This document shows positions 1 through 8,795 of a stretch of DNA of 46,263 nt, piece by piece (position 1 is the stretch's first letter; each line of letters opens with the position of its first letter). The notes under the pieces were generated by a model. That model saw nothing but the letters and a program-made list of their open reading frames with translations, made no database searches and was not told the origin of the DNA. Source of the stretch: an uncultured Lachnospiraceae bacterium (GTDB lineage: Bacteria; Bacillota; Clostridia; Lachnospirales; Lachnospiraceae); contig CAJLRL010000018.1 of the NCBI GenBank assembly GCA_905209075.1, positions 1 to 46,263 of the forward strand, given 5' to 3'. The position numbers were made by a program, and so were the translations under genes.

Positions 1-224
1 GAGACAGGATACTTTAATAAAAATATGTGATACTATTTTTGTGTAAGAACTGTGATATATGTACATAATGAGAAGATGAAGAAATAGATGTAAATTTAAT
101 AGCCAGGAAAACAAAAGGGGATATGTGTTAAAAAGGCGAGAAAACTAATAGGGATTTGAGTATAATTCGGATTTACATGAAAGGGGATTTGCGTTATAAT
201 TGTGGCGGAAAGGTGGATTTATGC

Positions 225-1565
225 ATGTATAAACCAGTTTTTAAAAGAAAAATATACGATGAAATATATGAGTGGAAAGAGAACAGAAGCGATAAATATG
301 CACTCTTGATAAAGGGAGCAAGACGAGTTGGTAAATCAACTATTGCAGAGGAATTTGCAAAAAAAGAGTTTAAATCATATATTCTCATTGACTTTGCTCA
401 TACAAGTAAGGCAATTATTGATCTATTTGATGATATGTATGATCTGGATTTTTTCTTTTTGCAATTGCAGCAGTTAATGGGAACCAGGTTATATGAGAAA
501 GAGTCAGTAATTATTTTTGATGAGGTTCAGTTATTTCCAAAGGCTAGGCAGGCAATTAAATATCTCGTTTCGGATGGAAGATATAAGTATATTGAAACAG
601 GCTCTTTATTATCAATAAAAAAGAATACAAAGGATATTTTGATTCCAAGCGAAGAACATAAAATATCTATGTTTCCTATGGATTTTGAGGAGTTCTTATG
701 GGCAATAGGAGATGAGGTATCAGCGGAAACAATAAGGCATCTTATAAAGAATAAAAAGGCTGCAGGGAATGCAATGCATAGAAACCTGATGCGGATATTC
801 AGATTGTATATGCTTGTTGGTGGAATGCCACAGTCCATAGAAACGTATATAGAGAAAAACAATTTGCAATTGGTTGATGAAACTAAAAGAGAAATTGTAG
901 ATTTATATGAAGAAGACTTTGTGAAGATAGATGGAACTGGTCTTGCTGGTGATATTTATGATGCCATACCTGCTAACCTTAGTGGTAATGCATCAAGATA
1001 TATTCTGTCAAGTGCAAGAGAGGGGATTCGCTCTGCGAAAGTAAGAGAACTGATTCCTGATATGCTCAGTTCGTACACTGTAAATATTGCATATCACGCT
1101 AATAATCCTGATGTAGGAATGTCATTGGAAAAGGATGCAGGACGATATAAATTGTTTAATTCGGATGTTGGTTTATTTATAACTTTGGCATTTAAGGATA
1201 AAAAATATACGGAGAATATTATTTATAATAAGTTACTTTCGGACAAACTAGATGTAAATTTAGGATATGTCTATGAAAATGTTGTGGCACAGATGCTAAT
1301 AACAAAAGGTAATAATTTGTTTTATTACACGATGAAAAGTGAAACTTCAAATCATTTGTATGAGATTGATTTTTTAACTTCTGTTAAAGATAAGATATGT
1401 CCATTAGAGGTGAAATCCGGTAATTATAGAACGCATAAATCACTTGATGCATTTTGCAACAAGTTTAGTAATCGTATAGGTAGCAAATATGTTGTTCATA
1501 CAAAAGATTACAAATGGGAAAACGGAATTTATTATATTCCAATGTATATGGTACCATTTTTATAA
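225..1565 (+). CDS. AAA+ ATPase with DUF4143-type C-terminal domain
   Basis: This is an ATP-binding protein of the widespread AAA_14/DUF4143 family, whose cellular role is not established. The P-loop GARRVGKST lies at residues 31-39 and the Walker B strand VIIFDEVQ at about 93-100. The middle contains the family motif around ETGSLLSI. The C-terminal part has ...PLEVKSG..., which resembles the E-x-K half of a PD-(D/E)XK nuclease-like fold, as usual in DUF4143. The open frame extends up to a TTG at 156, but ATG 225 is preceded by an AGGTGG ribosome binding site (211-216), so I start there (446 aa, normal for the family). It stands alone with no partner gene. Family assignment is firm; function is unknown. 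Confidence 0.88.
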   Translation: MYKPVFKRKIYDEIYEWKENRSDKYALLIKGARRVGKSTIAEEFAKKEFKSYILIDFAHTSKAIIDLFDDMYDLDFFFLQLQQLMGTRLYEKESVIIFDEVQLFPKARQAIKYLVSDGRYKYIETGSLLSIKKNTKDILIPSEEHKISMFPMDFEEFLWAIGDEVSAETIRHLIKNKKAAGNAMHRNLMRIFRLYMLVGGMPQSIETYIEKNNLQLVDETKREIVDLYEEDFVKIDGTGLAGDIYDAIPANLSGNASRYILSSAREGIRSAKVRELIPDMLSSYTVNIAYHANNPDVGMSLEKDAGRYKLFNSDVGLFITLAFKDKKYTENIIYNKLLSDKLDVNLGYVYENVVAQMLITKGNNLFYYTMKSETSNHLYEIDFLTSVKDKICPLEVKSGNYRTHKSLDAFCNKFSNRIGSKYVVHTKDYKWENGIYYIPMYMVPFL

Positions 1566-1743
1566 AGATTTTTTAGAAACGTATATATTCATCAGGCAGC
1601 AAGTGGTTAAAGACGTAGAATAATAAGTGGTTCAGGGAACAGATGCCTGAGTATTATGATAGCAATAATAAACTTTCAACGGAGACACGCAGCTATAAAA
1701 TTTGTATATAGATGAATAAAATGCAGTGTATGAGGAGAATTTA

Positions 1744-3294
1744 ATGAGAATATCAGATATTATGAGATTAGGAAAGTCTGCCATTATTTTTGCCACTATT
1801 GTAGTGGCTTTTTTGGCAATAATCTGGCTTTTAGGCTACAAAATGATTTATAAAAAAATATTGCATGGTAAAAAACAGATTTCAATTGGCAGAATAGGAC
1901 TGGTGTGTGTACTTGCAGTATACATTGTTGTTGTCCTCTATGTGACATTGCTAAGAGGAGGTATTGGTTTTGGGGGATTTGAGTACCGGGCTAACTTTAA
2001 ACCATTTTCTTCGTACAAAGAGGCCTGGTACAATTTTAGTGCACAGGAATGGAGAAATCTGATACTTAATATATGTATGTTCGTGCCGTTTGGATTTTTA
2101 CTACCAATTTGTTTTGGAAAGATTAAAAGAGCGTGGAAAATATATTTGTGCGGGTTTGGGTTTGCACTGTTTATAGAGGTTGTGCAGCTTATCACGGGAC
2201 GAGGTGTATTTGAAACTGACGATATCATAAATAATACGATAGGTGCAATGATCGGATATGGATTATTTTCGGTTGCAAGACTGATATTTGTGGCAGTCTG
2301 TTCAAGGAAGAAAGTCCAAGATAATACAAATGAAGTCAGTGGAGTGGCACATGATGAAAATGTTTGTGAAAGACAGAACATTTCCATAAGAAAATGTCTG
2401 GTGGCACAGCTTCCGCTTGCGTTTACAATTATAGCTTTTGCAGCTGTTTTTATTGTATACAAAAGTATGGAATATGGTAATCTTTCAATCGATAATATTT
2501 CAAATCAAAATGTGGATGTCTCGATGGCAGATGGTGTGAGTCTGGCAGATGAGGCAGATCCGCTTGATGTATACACAATTCACAGGGCTACAGAAGATGA
2601 GGCGAGGGAGCTTGCCGACGGGTACTTTTCAAAGTATGGTGTTTTAATAGATGACTCAAAAACAGACATATATGATGATACTATTATTTTTTACAGTACC
2701 AGCCTTGATGATGAGGGCAGTAACCTGAGTATCTGGTGCGATTACGAAGGGCCAACAGTAAGTTTCACGGATTTTTCAAATATAGATGATGAAAATTCGG
2801 ATGCTGACGCTGGGCTTTCAGAGGAATTTGTCAGAGAAAAGCTGGAAAATCTAGGAGTGGTTATTCCCGAAAACGCAGTTTTTGCACCAATCGAGGAATA
2901 TGATGCAGGAAACTATAGGTTTACAGACGATGGAGAAATTCTTGACGATGGCTTGTATTATAAGGGAACGATAGAATGTTGTATTAATTCGTCAGGTAAA
3001 ATTGAAAATTTCAGAGACTCCATGATAAAATATACGCCTTATAAAAAGGTAGATGTTATTTCAGAAAAAGAGGCTTATGACAGGCTATGTGCAGGAAAAT
3101 TTTATTTCCCGGATTATGATAAAGATGAACAATTATCTGATTTAGTTGTAAAATCAGTGAAGATAAGTTACACACCGGATTCAAAGGGATATTATCGTCC
3201 GGTTTATGAGTTTGTAGCAAATGCAAATCAGGATACAGGCAAGAGAGAAATAAGTATAATGGTAGATGCACTTTCCCAACCAAATATTGGTTGA
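1744..3294 (+). CDS. VanZ-like membrane protein with C-terminal extracellular YycI-like domain
   Basis: The N-terminal part (about residues 10-180) is a VanZ-like membrane domain: several hydrophobic segments, the NLILNICMFVPFGFLLP stretch, and FIEVVQLITGRGVFETDD, which is the typical VanZ signature. A further membrane segment lies at about 220-240. After it come about 270 acidic residues, probably outside the cell. The last ~100 residues (ISEKEAYDRL ... YRPVYEF) resemble the YycH/YycI or PepSY-like fold by eye; this is inference. ATG 1744 has a GAGGAG site at 1732-1737, so I prefer it to the upstream GTG at 1726. VanZ proteins are linked to glycopeptide or lipoglycopeptide tolerance in some species, but the function here is not known. 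No van cluster is nearby. Confidence 0.82.
   Translation: MRISDIMRLGKSAIIFATIVVAFLAIIWLLGYKMIYKKILHGKKQISIGRIGLVCVLAVYIVVVLYVTLLRGGIGFGGFEYRANFKPFSSYKEAWYNFSAQEWRNLILNICMFVPFGFLLPICFGKIKRAWKIYLCGFGFALFIEVVQLITGRGVFETDDIINNTIGAMIGYGLFSVARLIFVAVCSRKKVQDNTNEVSGVAHDENVCERQNISIRKCLVAQLPLAFTIIAFAAVFIVYKSMEYGNLSIDNISNQNVDVSMADGVSLADEADPLDVYTIHRATEDEARELADGYFSKYGVLIDDSKTDIYDDTIIFYSTSLDDEGSNLSIWCDYEGPTVSFTDFSNIDDENSDADAGLSEEFVREKLENLGVVIPENAVFAPIEEYDAGNYRFTDDGEILDDGLYYKGTIECCINSSGKIENFRDSMIKYTPYKKVDVISEKEAYDRLCAGKFYFPDYDKDEQLSDLVVKSVKISYTPDSKGYYRPVYEFVANANQDTGKREISIMVDALSQPNIG
3279..3294. terminator. Small palindrome between convergent genes
   Basis: CAACCA-AATAT-TGGTTG covers the last codons of the VanZ-like gene and lies 26 bp from the stop of the convergent SseB-like gene. 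Its stem is only 6 bp, with a T-rich run further on, so a terminator role is weakly supported. Confidence 0.3.
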
Positions 3295-3320
3295 GAAAGT
3301 TTATATTTTTTGGGATATCT

Positions 3321-4658
3321 TTATTTTATATTGGCATCATAGAAATCTTTGTCTATATAGCAGCCGGCAGATAAATATTCAGTAGCATTTATGGCACAGT
3401 CAAATTTTTCTATCATACCGCTGATAGGCTGGATCAAACCATCCCATCCATCAGATTCTTTGTAATTCATGCGAAGACGTTTCCAGTCCGTAAACATACA
3501 GACAGCATCTCTTCCATTTTTACCATTTTTGGTTGGAAATTCCATTGTGGAGCCTTCTGTTATTATGGTTTTACCATTTTCATCAGGCGGAGCCATTTTG
3601 GCATTCATTTTCATCGGAATGATGAAATTTGCACTGGCAAGTTCGCGGAACAGGTGACCATAAAATATGTTGTATATGAGTTTTTCGTCATCTGTTTTTG
3701 GCTCATTCATTTGTCCTAGTAACAGGAGCCAACGTTCAACATCGGGGTTAGTTACCGGTCTTTGGATGGGTGGAAGATTACTGTAATCAGGCTTTTCAAC
3801 AAGCATACATGCGTCAATAGAAAAATTATCATAGATAACTTTCACGCCACAGGCACCATTCAGATAAAATGTACTTCCAAGGAAATTGTATATGCCTTTT
3901 TTGTCTGAACCATTTTCTATTTTTACAATGTCAAAAACATCAGGATTATATTGATTTTTAATAACATCAATATATGCTTTTGGTATGAGCATGATATCAG
4001 GTGGTGTAGTTAAATATTGATCCGGTTGTTTTATGACCTGTGCCATCATAAAAGGTTCCCCGGTTTTTTTGTGGATTACAGTATAGATTTCCTGAGATGA
4101 TAAAATGCGGCTGCACATATGATGTGAGATGGTATCCAGTGTTTTTTTATTAAAGGCTTTGATTTCTTCTGTTTCCTGAGTCTTCTTTTGTTCGATCAGC
4201 CAACAGAATAATCTTCTTAATTCGGCCAGATCAGTAAGACTCATATTGTCATAGTCGATATCAGTAAGTTCCATCTTTTTTGTACTGATATAGGATTCGC
4301 CAAGTGCATAGATATATGCATCATGAACATTTTTTACTGATACATTTCGTGTGAATAATACAGAGCCGGGTTTAAGCTGGAGTTTACTTCCTGCTTCAAG
4401 CTTTACAATGACAAAAGTGTCTGCCGCATTATCAACGGAATTATTATTGATAATAATTTCAGTGACAGTTGTAAGTTCAGTCAGTTCACTATCTTCTCCG
4501 GGATTTGTGATGTAGATGGCAGCACCTTTATAAATAGTTCCGTTTACTTTTCCGGCAGCTAATAAATCGGCAGAATTTTCTATACGAAAAATTTTCTGCA
4601 CGCCAAGATAGAAGTCGCCTTTTTCCGGCTGTTTAGATTTTTCCTTTTTAAAAAACAT
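3321..4658 (-). CDS. SseB-like protein with N-terminal EF-Tu domain-2-like barrel
   Basis: The protein has 445 aa, is soluble and has no signal peptide. Residues ~10-105 (FRIENSADLLAAGKVNG...GAAIYI...KLQLKPGSVLF) read like the beta-barrel 'domain 2' of translation GTPases, in which a regulatory element is followed by a G-rich turn and a KPG motif. The C-terminal part (about 305-440) has the SseB N-terminal pattern: FIIPMKM..., then FTDWKRL and an acidic tail. The middle (about 195-300) may be a second, diverged copy of that fold. SseB-family proteins are often found near secretion or stress genes but have no defined activity. An AAGGAG site precedes the ATG. It is transcribed alone and faces the VanZ-like gene. 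The domain calls are by eye. Confidence 0.6.
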   Translation of the reverse strand: MFFKKEKSKQPEKGDFYLGVQKIFRIENSADLLAAGKVNGTIYKGAAIYITNPGEDSELTELTTVTEIIINNNSVDNAADTFVIVKLEAGSKLQLKPGSVLFTRNVSVKNVHDAYIYALGESYISTKKMELTDIDYDNMSLTDLAELRRLFCWLIEQKKTQETEEIKAFNKKTLDTISHHMCSRILSSQEIYTVIHKKTGEPFMMAQVIKQPDQYLTTPPDIMLIPKAYIDVIKNQYNPDVFDIVKIENGSDKKGIYNFLGSTFYLNGACGVKVIYDNFSIDACMLVEKPDYSNLPPIQRPVTNPDVERWLLLLGQMNEPKTDDEKLIYNIFYGHLFRELASANFIIPMKMNAKMAPPDENGKTIITEGSTMEFPTKNGKNGRDAVCMFTDWKRLRMNYKESDGWDGLIQPISGMIEKFDCAINATEYLSAGCYIDKDFYDANIK

Positions 4659-4991
4659 AATCTTTTTAACTCCTTAAATAAAAATTTATGTTGTATCTTT
4701 ATAAAATATTATCTATGATGAGAACAGGTTTATCAAGGTCTATCTGAAAAAAATATAAATGGACCAAATAAAAATTGGAAAGAGTATCAGAAGAAGATTA
4801 TCTGAAGAAAACGTAAATTAAAATGCCCTTATTGTGGTGCATATAAATACTGCAAAAAGAAACTTACAAAGTAATCGTGGATAATAATATATGAGCGCAA
4901 ATATACGATTGTAAAAACAGCTTGGTTATGATAACGTAGATGTATCATAGGATAAAATTATATCCATTAAAGGAAAAGAGAGGGAATCATA
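4659..4991. other. Intergenic region with a possible zinc-ribbon gene remnant
   Basis: This 333-bp divergent spacer must hold promoters for both flanking genes. Within it, 4806-4874 (+) is a short open frame that reads RKLKCPYCGAYKYCKKK and then stops. It has a Cys-x2-Cys knuckle with no start codon and stop codons just upstream. It looks like the tail of a decayed gene, but chance cannot be excluded. No other structure was seen. Confidence 0.3.
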
Positions 4992-6362
4992 ATGAGCAAA
5001 GAAATACCATACAAAATATATCTTGAAGAGAGTGAAATGCCAAAGCAGTGGTACAATGTCCGTGCCGATATGAAAAACAAACCGGCACCGATATTAAATC
5101 CTGCCACATTAAAACCGATAACTGTTGATGAGCTTTCACCGATTTTCTGTAAGGAGCTTGCAAAACAGGAGCTTGACGAGACAACACCGTATTTTGACAT
5201 ACCACAGGAAATAAGGGATTTTTACAGAATGTACCGTCCATCACCACTGGTGCGTGCATACTGTCTTGAGAAAAAGCTCGGAACACCGGCACATATTTAT
5301 TATAAATTTGAGGGAAATAATACATCCGGCAGCCACAAATTAAACTCTGCTATAGCACAGGCTTATTATGCAAAGAAGCAGGGACTTAAAGGTGTTACTA
5401 CAGAAACCGGAGCAGGTCAGTGGGGAACAGCACTTTCTATGGCGTGTTCATACTTTGATCTGGACTGTCAGGTATATATGGTAAAGGTTTCATATGAGCA
5501 GAAGCCGTTCAGACGTGAAGTTATGAGAACATACGGAGCACAGGTCACACCATCCCCATCAATGAATACTGAGATAGGAAGAAAGATAAACGCAGAGTTC
5601 CCGGGAACAACAGGAAGCCTTGGTTGTGCCATATCAGAGGCGGTAGAAGCTGCCACAACACAGGAGGGTTACAGATATGTACTCGGATCAGTGCTTTCCC
5701 AGGTACTTATTCATCAGACCGTGATCGGACTTGAGACAAAGGCTGCACTTGATAAATATGGAGTAAAAGCAGACATGATCATCGGTTGTGCCGGAGGCGG
5801 TTCAAATCTTGGTGGACTTATCTCGCCATTTGCAGGAGAAATGCTCCGTGGGGAGGCTGATTATGAGATCATTGCAGTTGAGCCGGCATCATGTCCTAGT
5901 CTTACACGCGGCCGCTATGCATATGACTATTGTGACACAGGAAAAATCTGTCCACTCGCTAAAATGTATACACTTGGCAGCGGATTTATTCCATCTGCAA
6001 ACCATGCAGGAGGGCTCCGTTATCATGGTATGAGCTCTATAGTATCACAGCTTTATGATGACGGATATGTAAAAGCAAGAAGTGTAGAGCAGACAGAGGT
6101 ATTTAAGGCGGCAGAAACCTTTGCAAGAGTCGAGGGAATACTTCCGGCACCGGAGAGCAGCCATGCCATAAAAGTTGCTATCGATGAGGCACTCAAATGT
6201 AAAGAGACAGGAGAAGAGAAAAATATCGTATTTGGTCTTACCGGAACGGGATACTTTGATATGTATGCTTATCAGAAGTACAATGATGGGGAGATGTCAG
6301 ATTATATTCCGACAGATGAGGAAATCGCAAAGAGTTTAGCGAAGCTTCCAGTTGTAGATTGA
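4992..6362 (+). CDS. trpB: TrpB2-like pyridoxal-phosphate tryptophan synthase beta chain
   Basis: This is a fold-type II PLP enzyme of the TrpB2 (TrpB-like) group, with 456 aa against about 400 for TrpB1. The extended N-terminus (IPYKIYLEESEMPKQWYN) is typical of TrpB2. The PLP lysine is K116 in NTSGSHKLNSA, the glycine-rich phosphate cup is CAGGGSNLGG, and ETGAGQWG is the conserved carboxylate loop. It condenses indole with serine (or phosphoserine in some TrpB2 enzymes) to tryptophan. TrpA and other trp genes are absent nearby, so it probably acts alone, for example in indole salvage. The ATG follows a GAGGG site. The next gene (pepP) is ~100 bp away and probably separately expressed. Confidence 0.9.
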   Translation: MSKEIPYKIYLEESEMPKQWYNVRADMKNKPAPILNPATLKPITVDELSPIFCKELAKQELDETTPYFDIPQEIRDFYRMYRPSPLVRAYCLEKKLGTPAHIYYKFEGNNTSGSHKLNSAIAQAYYAKKQGLKGVTTETGAGQWGTALSMACSYFDLDCQVYMVKVSYEQKPFRREVMRTYGAQVTPSPSMNTEIGRKINAEFPGTTGSLGCAISEAVEAATTQEGYRYVLGSVLSQVLIHQTVIGLETKAALDKYGVKADMIIGCAGGGSNLGGLISPFAGEMLRGEADYEIIAVEPASCPSLTRGRYAYDYCDTGKICPLAKMYTLGSGFIPSANHAGGLRYHGMSSIVSQLYDDGYVKARSVEQTEVFKAAETFARVEGILPAPESSHAIKVAIDEALKCKETGEEKNIVFGLTGTGYFDMYAYQKYNDGEMSDYIPTDEEIAKSLAKLPVVD

Positions 6363-6464
6363 TTGACAGATCATAGGATGGAGTTTGAAGCAAGAATAAG
6401 GGAATGAGTGATTGATATCTATATATAATGGTATCTATATAAAAAGAAATAAGAGGCGATAATA

Positions 6465-7748
6465 ATGGATTTTGAAAGCAGAAGACAGAAAATATTAGAT
6501 AAAATGGAGAAAAACTCAATTGCTGTGCTATATTCGGGAATAGAGCATCATGTGAGTGCGGATGAATACGATCTTTTTACTGCACAGGCTAACAGAAATT
6601 TCTTTTACCTGACTGGACTAAGACGTGACAATATGGTTCTGTTAATGGACAAATGTGTTGAACCGGCAAGGACAATGCTGTTTATAGAAGAAGCAGATCC
6701 GCTTATGGAACGCTGGTACGGAAGAAAAGTAACAGAGGAAGAGGCAATAGAAATATCAGGCATAGACGATGTTAAATTTATAGATGAATTCGAGAGCACG
6801 ATGGATATGCTCATGACGAGAGAAGATGTTTATACTGCATATTTTGATACATATAGACACCAGAAAGCAGATCTTCCGGATTATAATCTTGTAAAGGCAA
6901 ACGAGTTCAGACAGGATTATCCGTCAGTTACATTAAAAAATCTTTTTCCGCTTGTCGCAGAAGAGCGTATGCAGAAGGATGATGACGAGATAAAGCTCAT
7001 AAAGGATGCAATCGAGCTTACAAAGCAGGGACTTAATAATGTCATGGCAAACTTAAAACCTGGAATGAAAGAATATCAGGCGCAGGCAGATTTTGAGTAT
7101 GTTGTAAGACGCGGTGGGGCAGAGTGGACTGCATTCCCGACTATAGCAGGAAGTGGTGTAAATGGCACAATGCTTCATTATGATACAAATCGTGAGACAA
7201 TAGAGGACGGAACACTCCTGCTGCTTGATCTGGGAGCAAGGATTGATGGATATAACTCAGATATTACGAGAACATATCCGGCAAACGGAAAGTTCACAGA
7301 AAGACAGAAGGCAGTTTATGATATAGTTCTTGCTGCAAACCGTAAGATAGTAGAGACGGCAAAGCCGGGAATGACAACAAAGGAATTAAATAAAGTTTGC
7401 CAGGATGTTCTTTCAGAAGGACTTATAAAGCTTGGACTGATCAAAGAGCCTGCTGAGATTTCAAAATATTATATGCATGGCGTATCACATCATCTCGGAA
7501 TAGATGTGCATGATGTTACAGTAGATTTCAACAAACAGCTCCGCCCGGGTGCAGTAATATCTGATGAGCCGGGACTTTATATTGATGAGTGGGGAATCGG
7601 AATCAGAATAGAGGATGATGTACTCATTACAGAGGATGGTGCTGTATGCCTTTCAGAGGATATAATAAGAACTACTGATGAAATTGAGGAATATATGTTA
7701 CGGTACAGACGCAAGCTTGACACTTGCTGTCAAGCTATGCGCCAATAA
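6465..7748 (+). CDS. pepP: Xaa-Pro aminopeptidase (M24B metallopeptidase)
   Basis: This is a cytoplasmic aminopeptidase that releases an N-terminal residue preceding proline. The N-terminal domain (1-165, creatinase-like) includes NRNFFYLTGL. The C-terminal pita-bread domain carries all five expected metal ligands: D255, D266 (LLLDLGA...GYNSDITR), H342 (SHHLG), E368 (SDEPGLY) and E383 (GIRIEDD). Length (427 aa) is normal. The start has AGAGG ahead of it. The last residues (about CQAMRQ) and the stop codon are encoded by the left end of a dispersed repeat element that begins at 7728, so the natural C-terminus has probably been replaced. No other fault is seen. Confidence 0.93.
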   Translation: MDFESRRQKILDKMEKNSIAVLYSGIEHHVSADEYDLFTAQANRNFFYLTGLRRDNMVLLMDKCVEPARTMLFIEEADPLMERWYGRKVTEEEAIEISGIDDVKFIDEFESTMDMLMTREDVYTAYFDTYRHQKADLPDYNLVKANEFRQDYPSVTLKNLFPLVAEERMQKDDDEIKLIKDAIELTKQGLNNVMANLKPGMKEYQAQADFEYVVRRGGAEWTAFPTIAGSGVNGTMLHYDTNRETIEDGTLLLLDLGARIDGYNSDITRTYPANGKFTERQKAVYDIVLAANRKIVETAKPGMTTKELNKVCQDVLSEGLIKLGLIKEPAEISKYYMHGVSHHLGIDVHDVTVDFNKQLRPGAVISDEPGLYIDEWGIGIRIEDDVLITEDGAVCLSEDIIRTTDEIEEYMLRYRRKLDTCCQAMRQ

Positions 7749-7856
7749 TGAAATTGTGCCGGATTACAGCCCCATGCATCGAAGATGCATTTGAAATGGG
7801 CTGTAATCGTTACTGTAGCACCATAGGTGTGTACAGTAACGAATATATGGCGCAGA
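7728..7856. repeat. Full-length copy A of a dispersed hairpin repeat
   Basis: The left end TGTCAAGCTATGCGCCA (7728-7744) is identical to the left end of copy B at 39502. Nested stems follow. An outer pair joins TGCGCCA (7738-7744) and TGGCGCA (7849-7855). A perfect 10-bp stem joins ATTACAGCCC (7764-7773) and GGGCTGTAAT (7799-7808). Inside it is a second stem, ATGCATC/GATGCAT (7775-7781, 7785-7791). The last is the family hairpin GTTACTGTA.../...TACAGTAAC (7810-7841). Together they would fold like a three-way junction. It begins inside the end of pepP and ends 50 bp before the flavin reductase gene. An extra inverted pair, AGCTTGACA (7714-7722) and TGTCAAGCT (7728-7736), spans the left boundary. 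Confidence 0.8.
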
Positions 7857-7906
7857 ATCGTGTAAAATAGATATAGGTTCTTAATAATAACAAAAGGGGA
7901 GGTATA

Positions 7907-8791
7907 ATGCAAAGATATGACATTGCTATAGTAGGAAGCGGACCGGCGGGAATTTCTGCAGCCATAACGGCAAAGGTCAGAAATAAAAATATACTTTTGC
8001 TTGGAGATGCATCATTGAGCATCAAAATTTCAAAAGCCCAGGAGATACTTAATTATCCCGGACTTCCAAACATAAGCGGAGCAGACCTGGCCAGGGCATT
8101 TTCTGACCATCTGGATGCTCTTGGCATAGAAATTACAGATAAAAAAGTAAAAACTGTATATGCTATGGGGGAGTACTTTGGAATAGAAGCCGGTACGCAG
8201 ATGTATGAGGCAGCATCGGTCATTATTGCAACAGGAGTGGTACAGACAGCTACCATAAAAGGTGAAGAAGAATTTTTAGGCCGGGGAGTGAGCTACTGTG
8301 CCACATGTGATGCTCCGCTGTACAAACAGGGAAATCTGCTGGTTATCGGTTATAACAAAGCGGCAGAAGCCGAAGCGCTTTATCTATCAGAGATTGCAGA
8401 AAAAGTAAGTTATATACAGATGTATCCAAATGAGAGCGGACTTACAGAAAGTAAGCCGTACAGAGATGGTATCATAGAGATTTACCGGGAAAAGCCGGTG
8501 GAAATATCAGGCGGATTCAAGGCGGATACACTTATCACAGATAAGGGAGAGCATAAATTCGATTGTGTATTTATATTAAGAGACAGTATAGCTCCGGACA
8601 AGATGGTTCCGGGACTTAAGCTTAAAGATGGGCATGTTGATGTTTCAGCTGATATGAGTACAAACCTTGCAGGCTGCTTTGCCTGCGGAGATATAACAGG
8701 CAGACCATATCAGTATATAAAAGCAGCAGGGCAGGGAAATGTCGCAGCCCTTTCAGCAACGGACTATTTAAATAAAAGAAAGGAAGTATAA
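7907..8791 (+). CDS. trxB: Thioredoxin reductase-like flavoprotein lacking NADPH motifs
   Basis: The 294-aa flavoprotein has an N-terminal FAD site GSGPAGISAA (10-19), the redox-active CATC (C131, C134) and the C-terminal FAD motif ACGDITG. It should reduce the thioredoxin encoded next to it. The NADPH domain is unusual. Where NADPH-dependent TrxB has GGGDxA, this protein has GYNKAAEA (~148-155), and the HRRxxxR motif is replaced by IQMYPNESGL. That loss is described for ferredoxin-dependent flavin thioredoxin reductases (FFTR) of clostridia, so the electron donor here may be ferredoxin. This is inference from motifs. A GGGGAGG site precedes the start, and the gene forms an operon with trxA (4-bp gap). 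Confidence 0.85.
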   Translation: MQRYDIAIVGSGPAGISAAITAKVRNKNILLLGDASLSIKISKAQEILNYPGLPNISGADLARAFSDHLDALGIEITDKKVKTVYAMGEYFGIEAGTQMYEAASVIIATGVVQTATIKGEEEFLGRGVSYCATCDAPLYKQGNLLVIGYNKAAEAEALYLSEIAEKVSYIQMYPNESGLTESKPYRDGIIEIYREKPVEISGGFKADTLITDKGEHKFDCVFILRDSIAPDKMVPGLKLKDGHVDVSADMSTNLAGCFACGDITGRPYQYIKAAGQGNVAALSATDYLNKRKEV

Positions 8792-8795
8792 TATT

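Noticed and set aside
156..224. N-terminal extension of the first ATPase from TTG 156
   Set aside because: No ribosome site fits it, whereas ATG 225 has AGGTGG and starts at the family's usual N-terminus.
7801..7856. Copy A hairpin as an ordinary rho-independent terminator
   Set aside because: No T-run follows the stem, and the same structure occurs upstream of genes at other sites.
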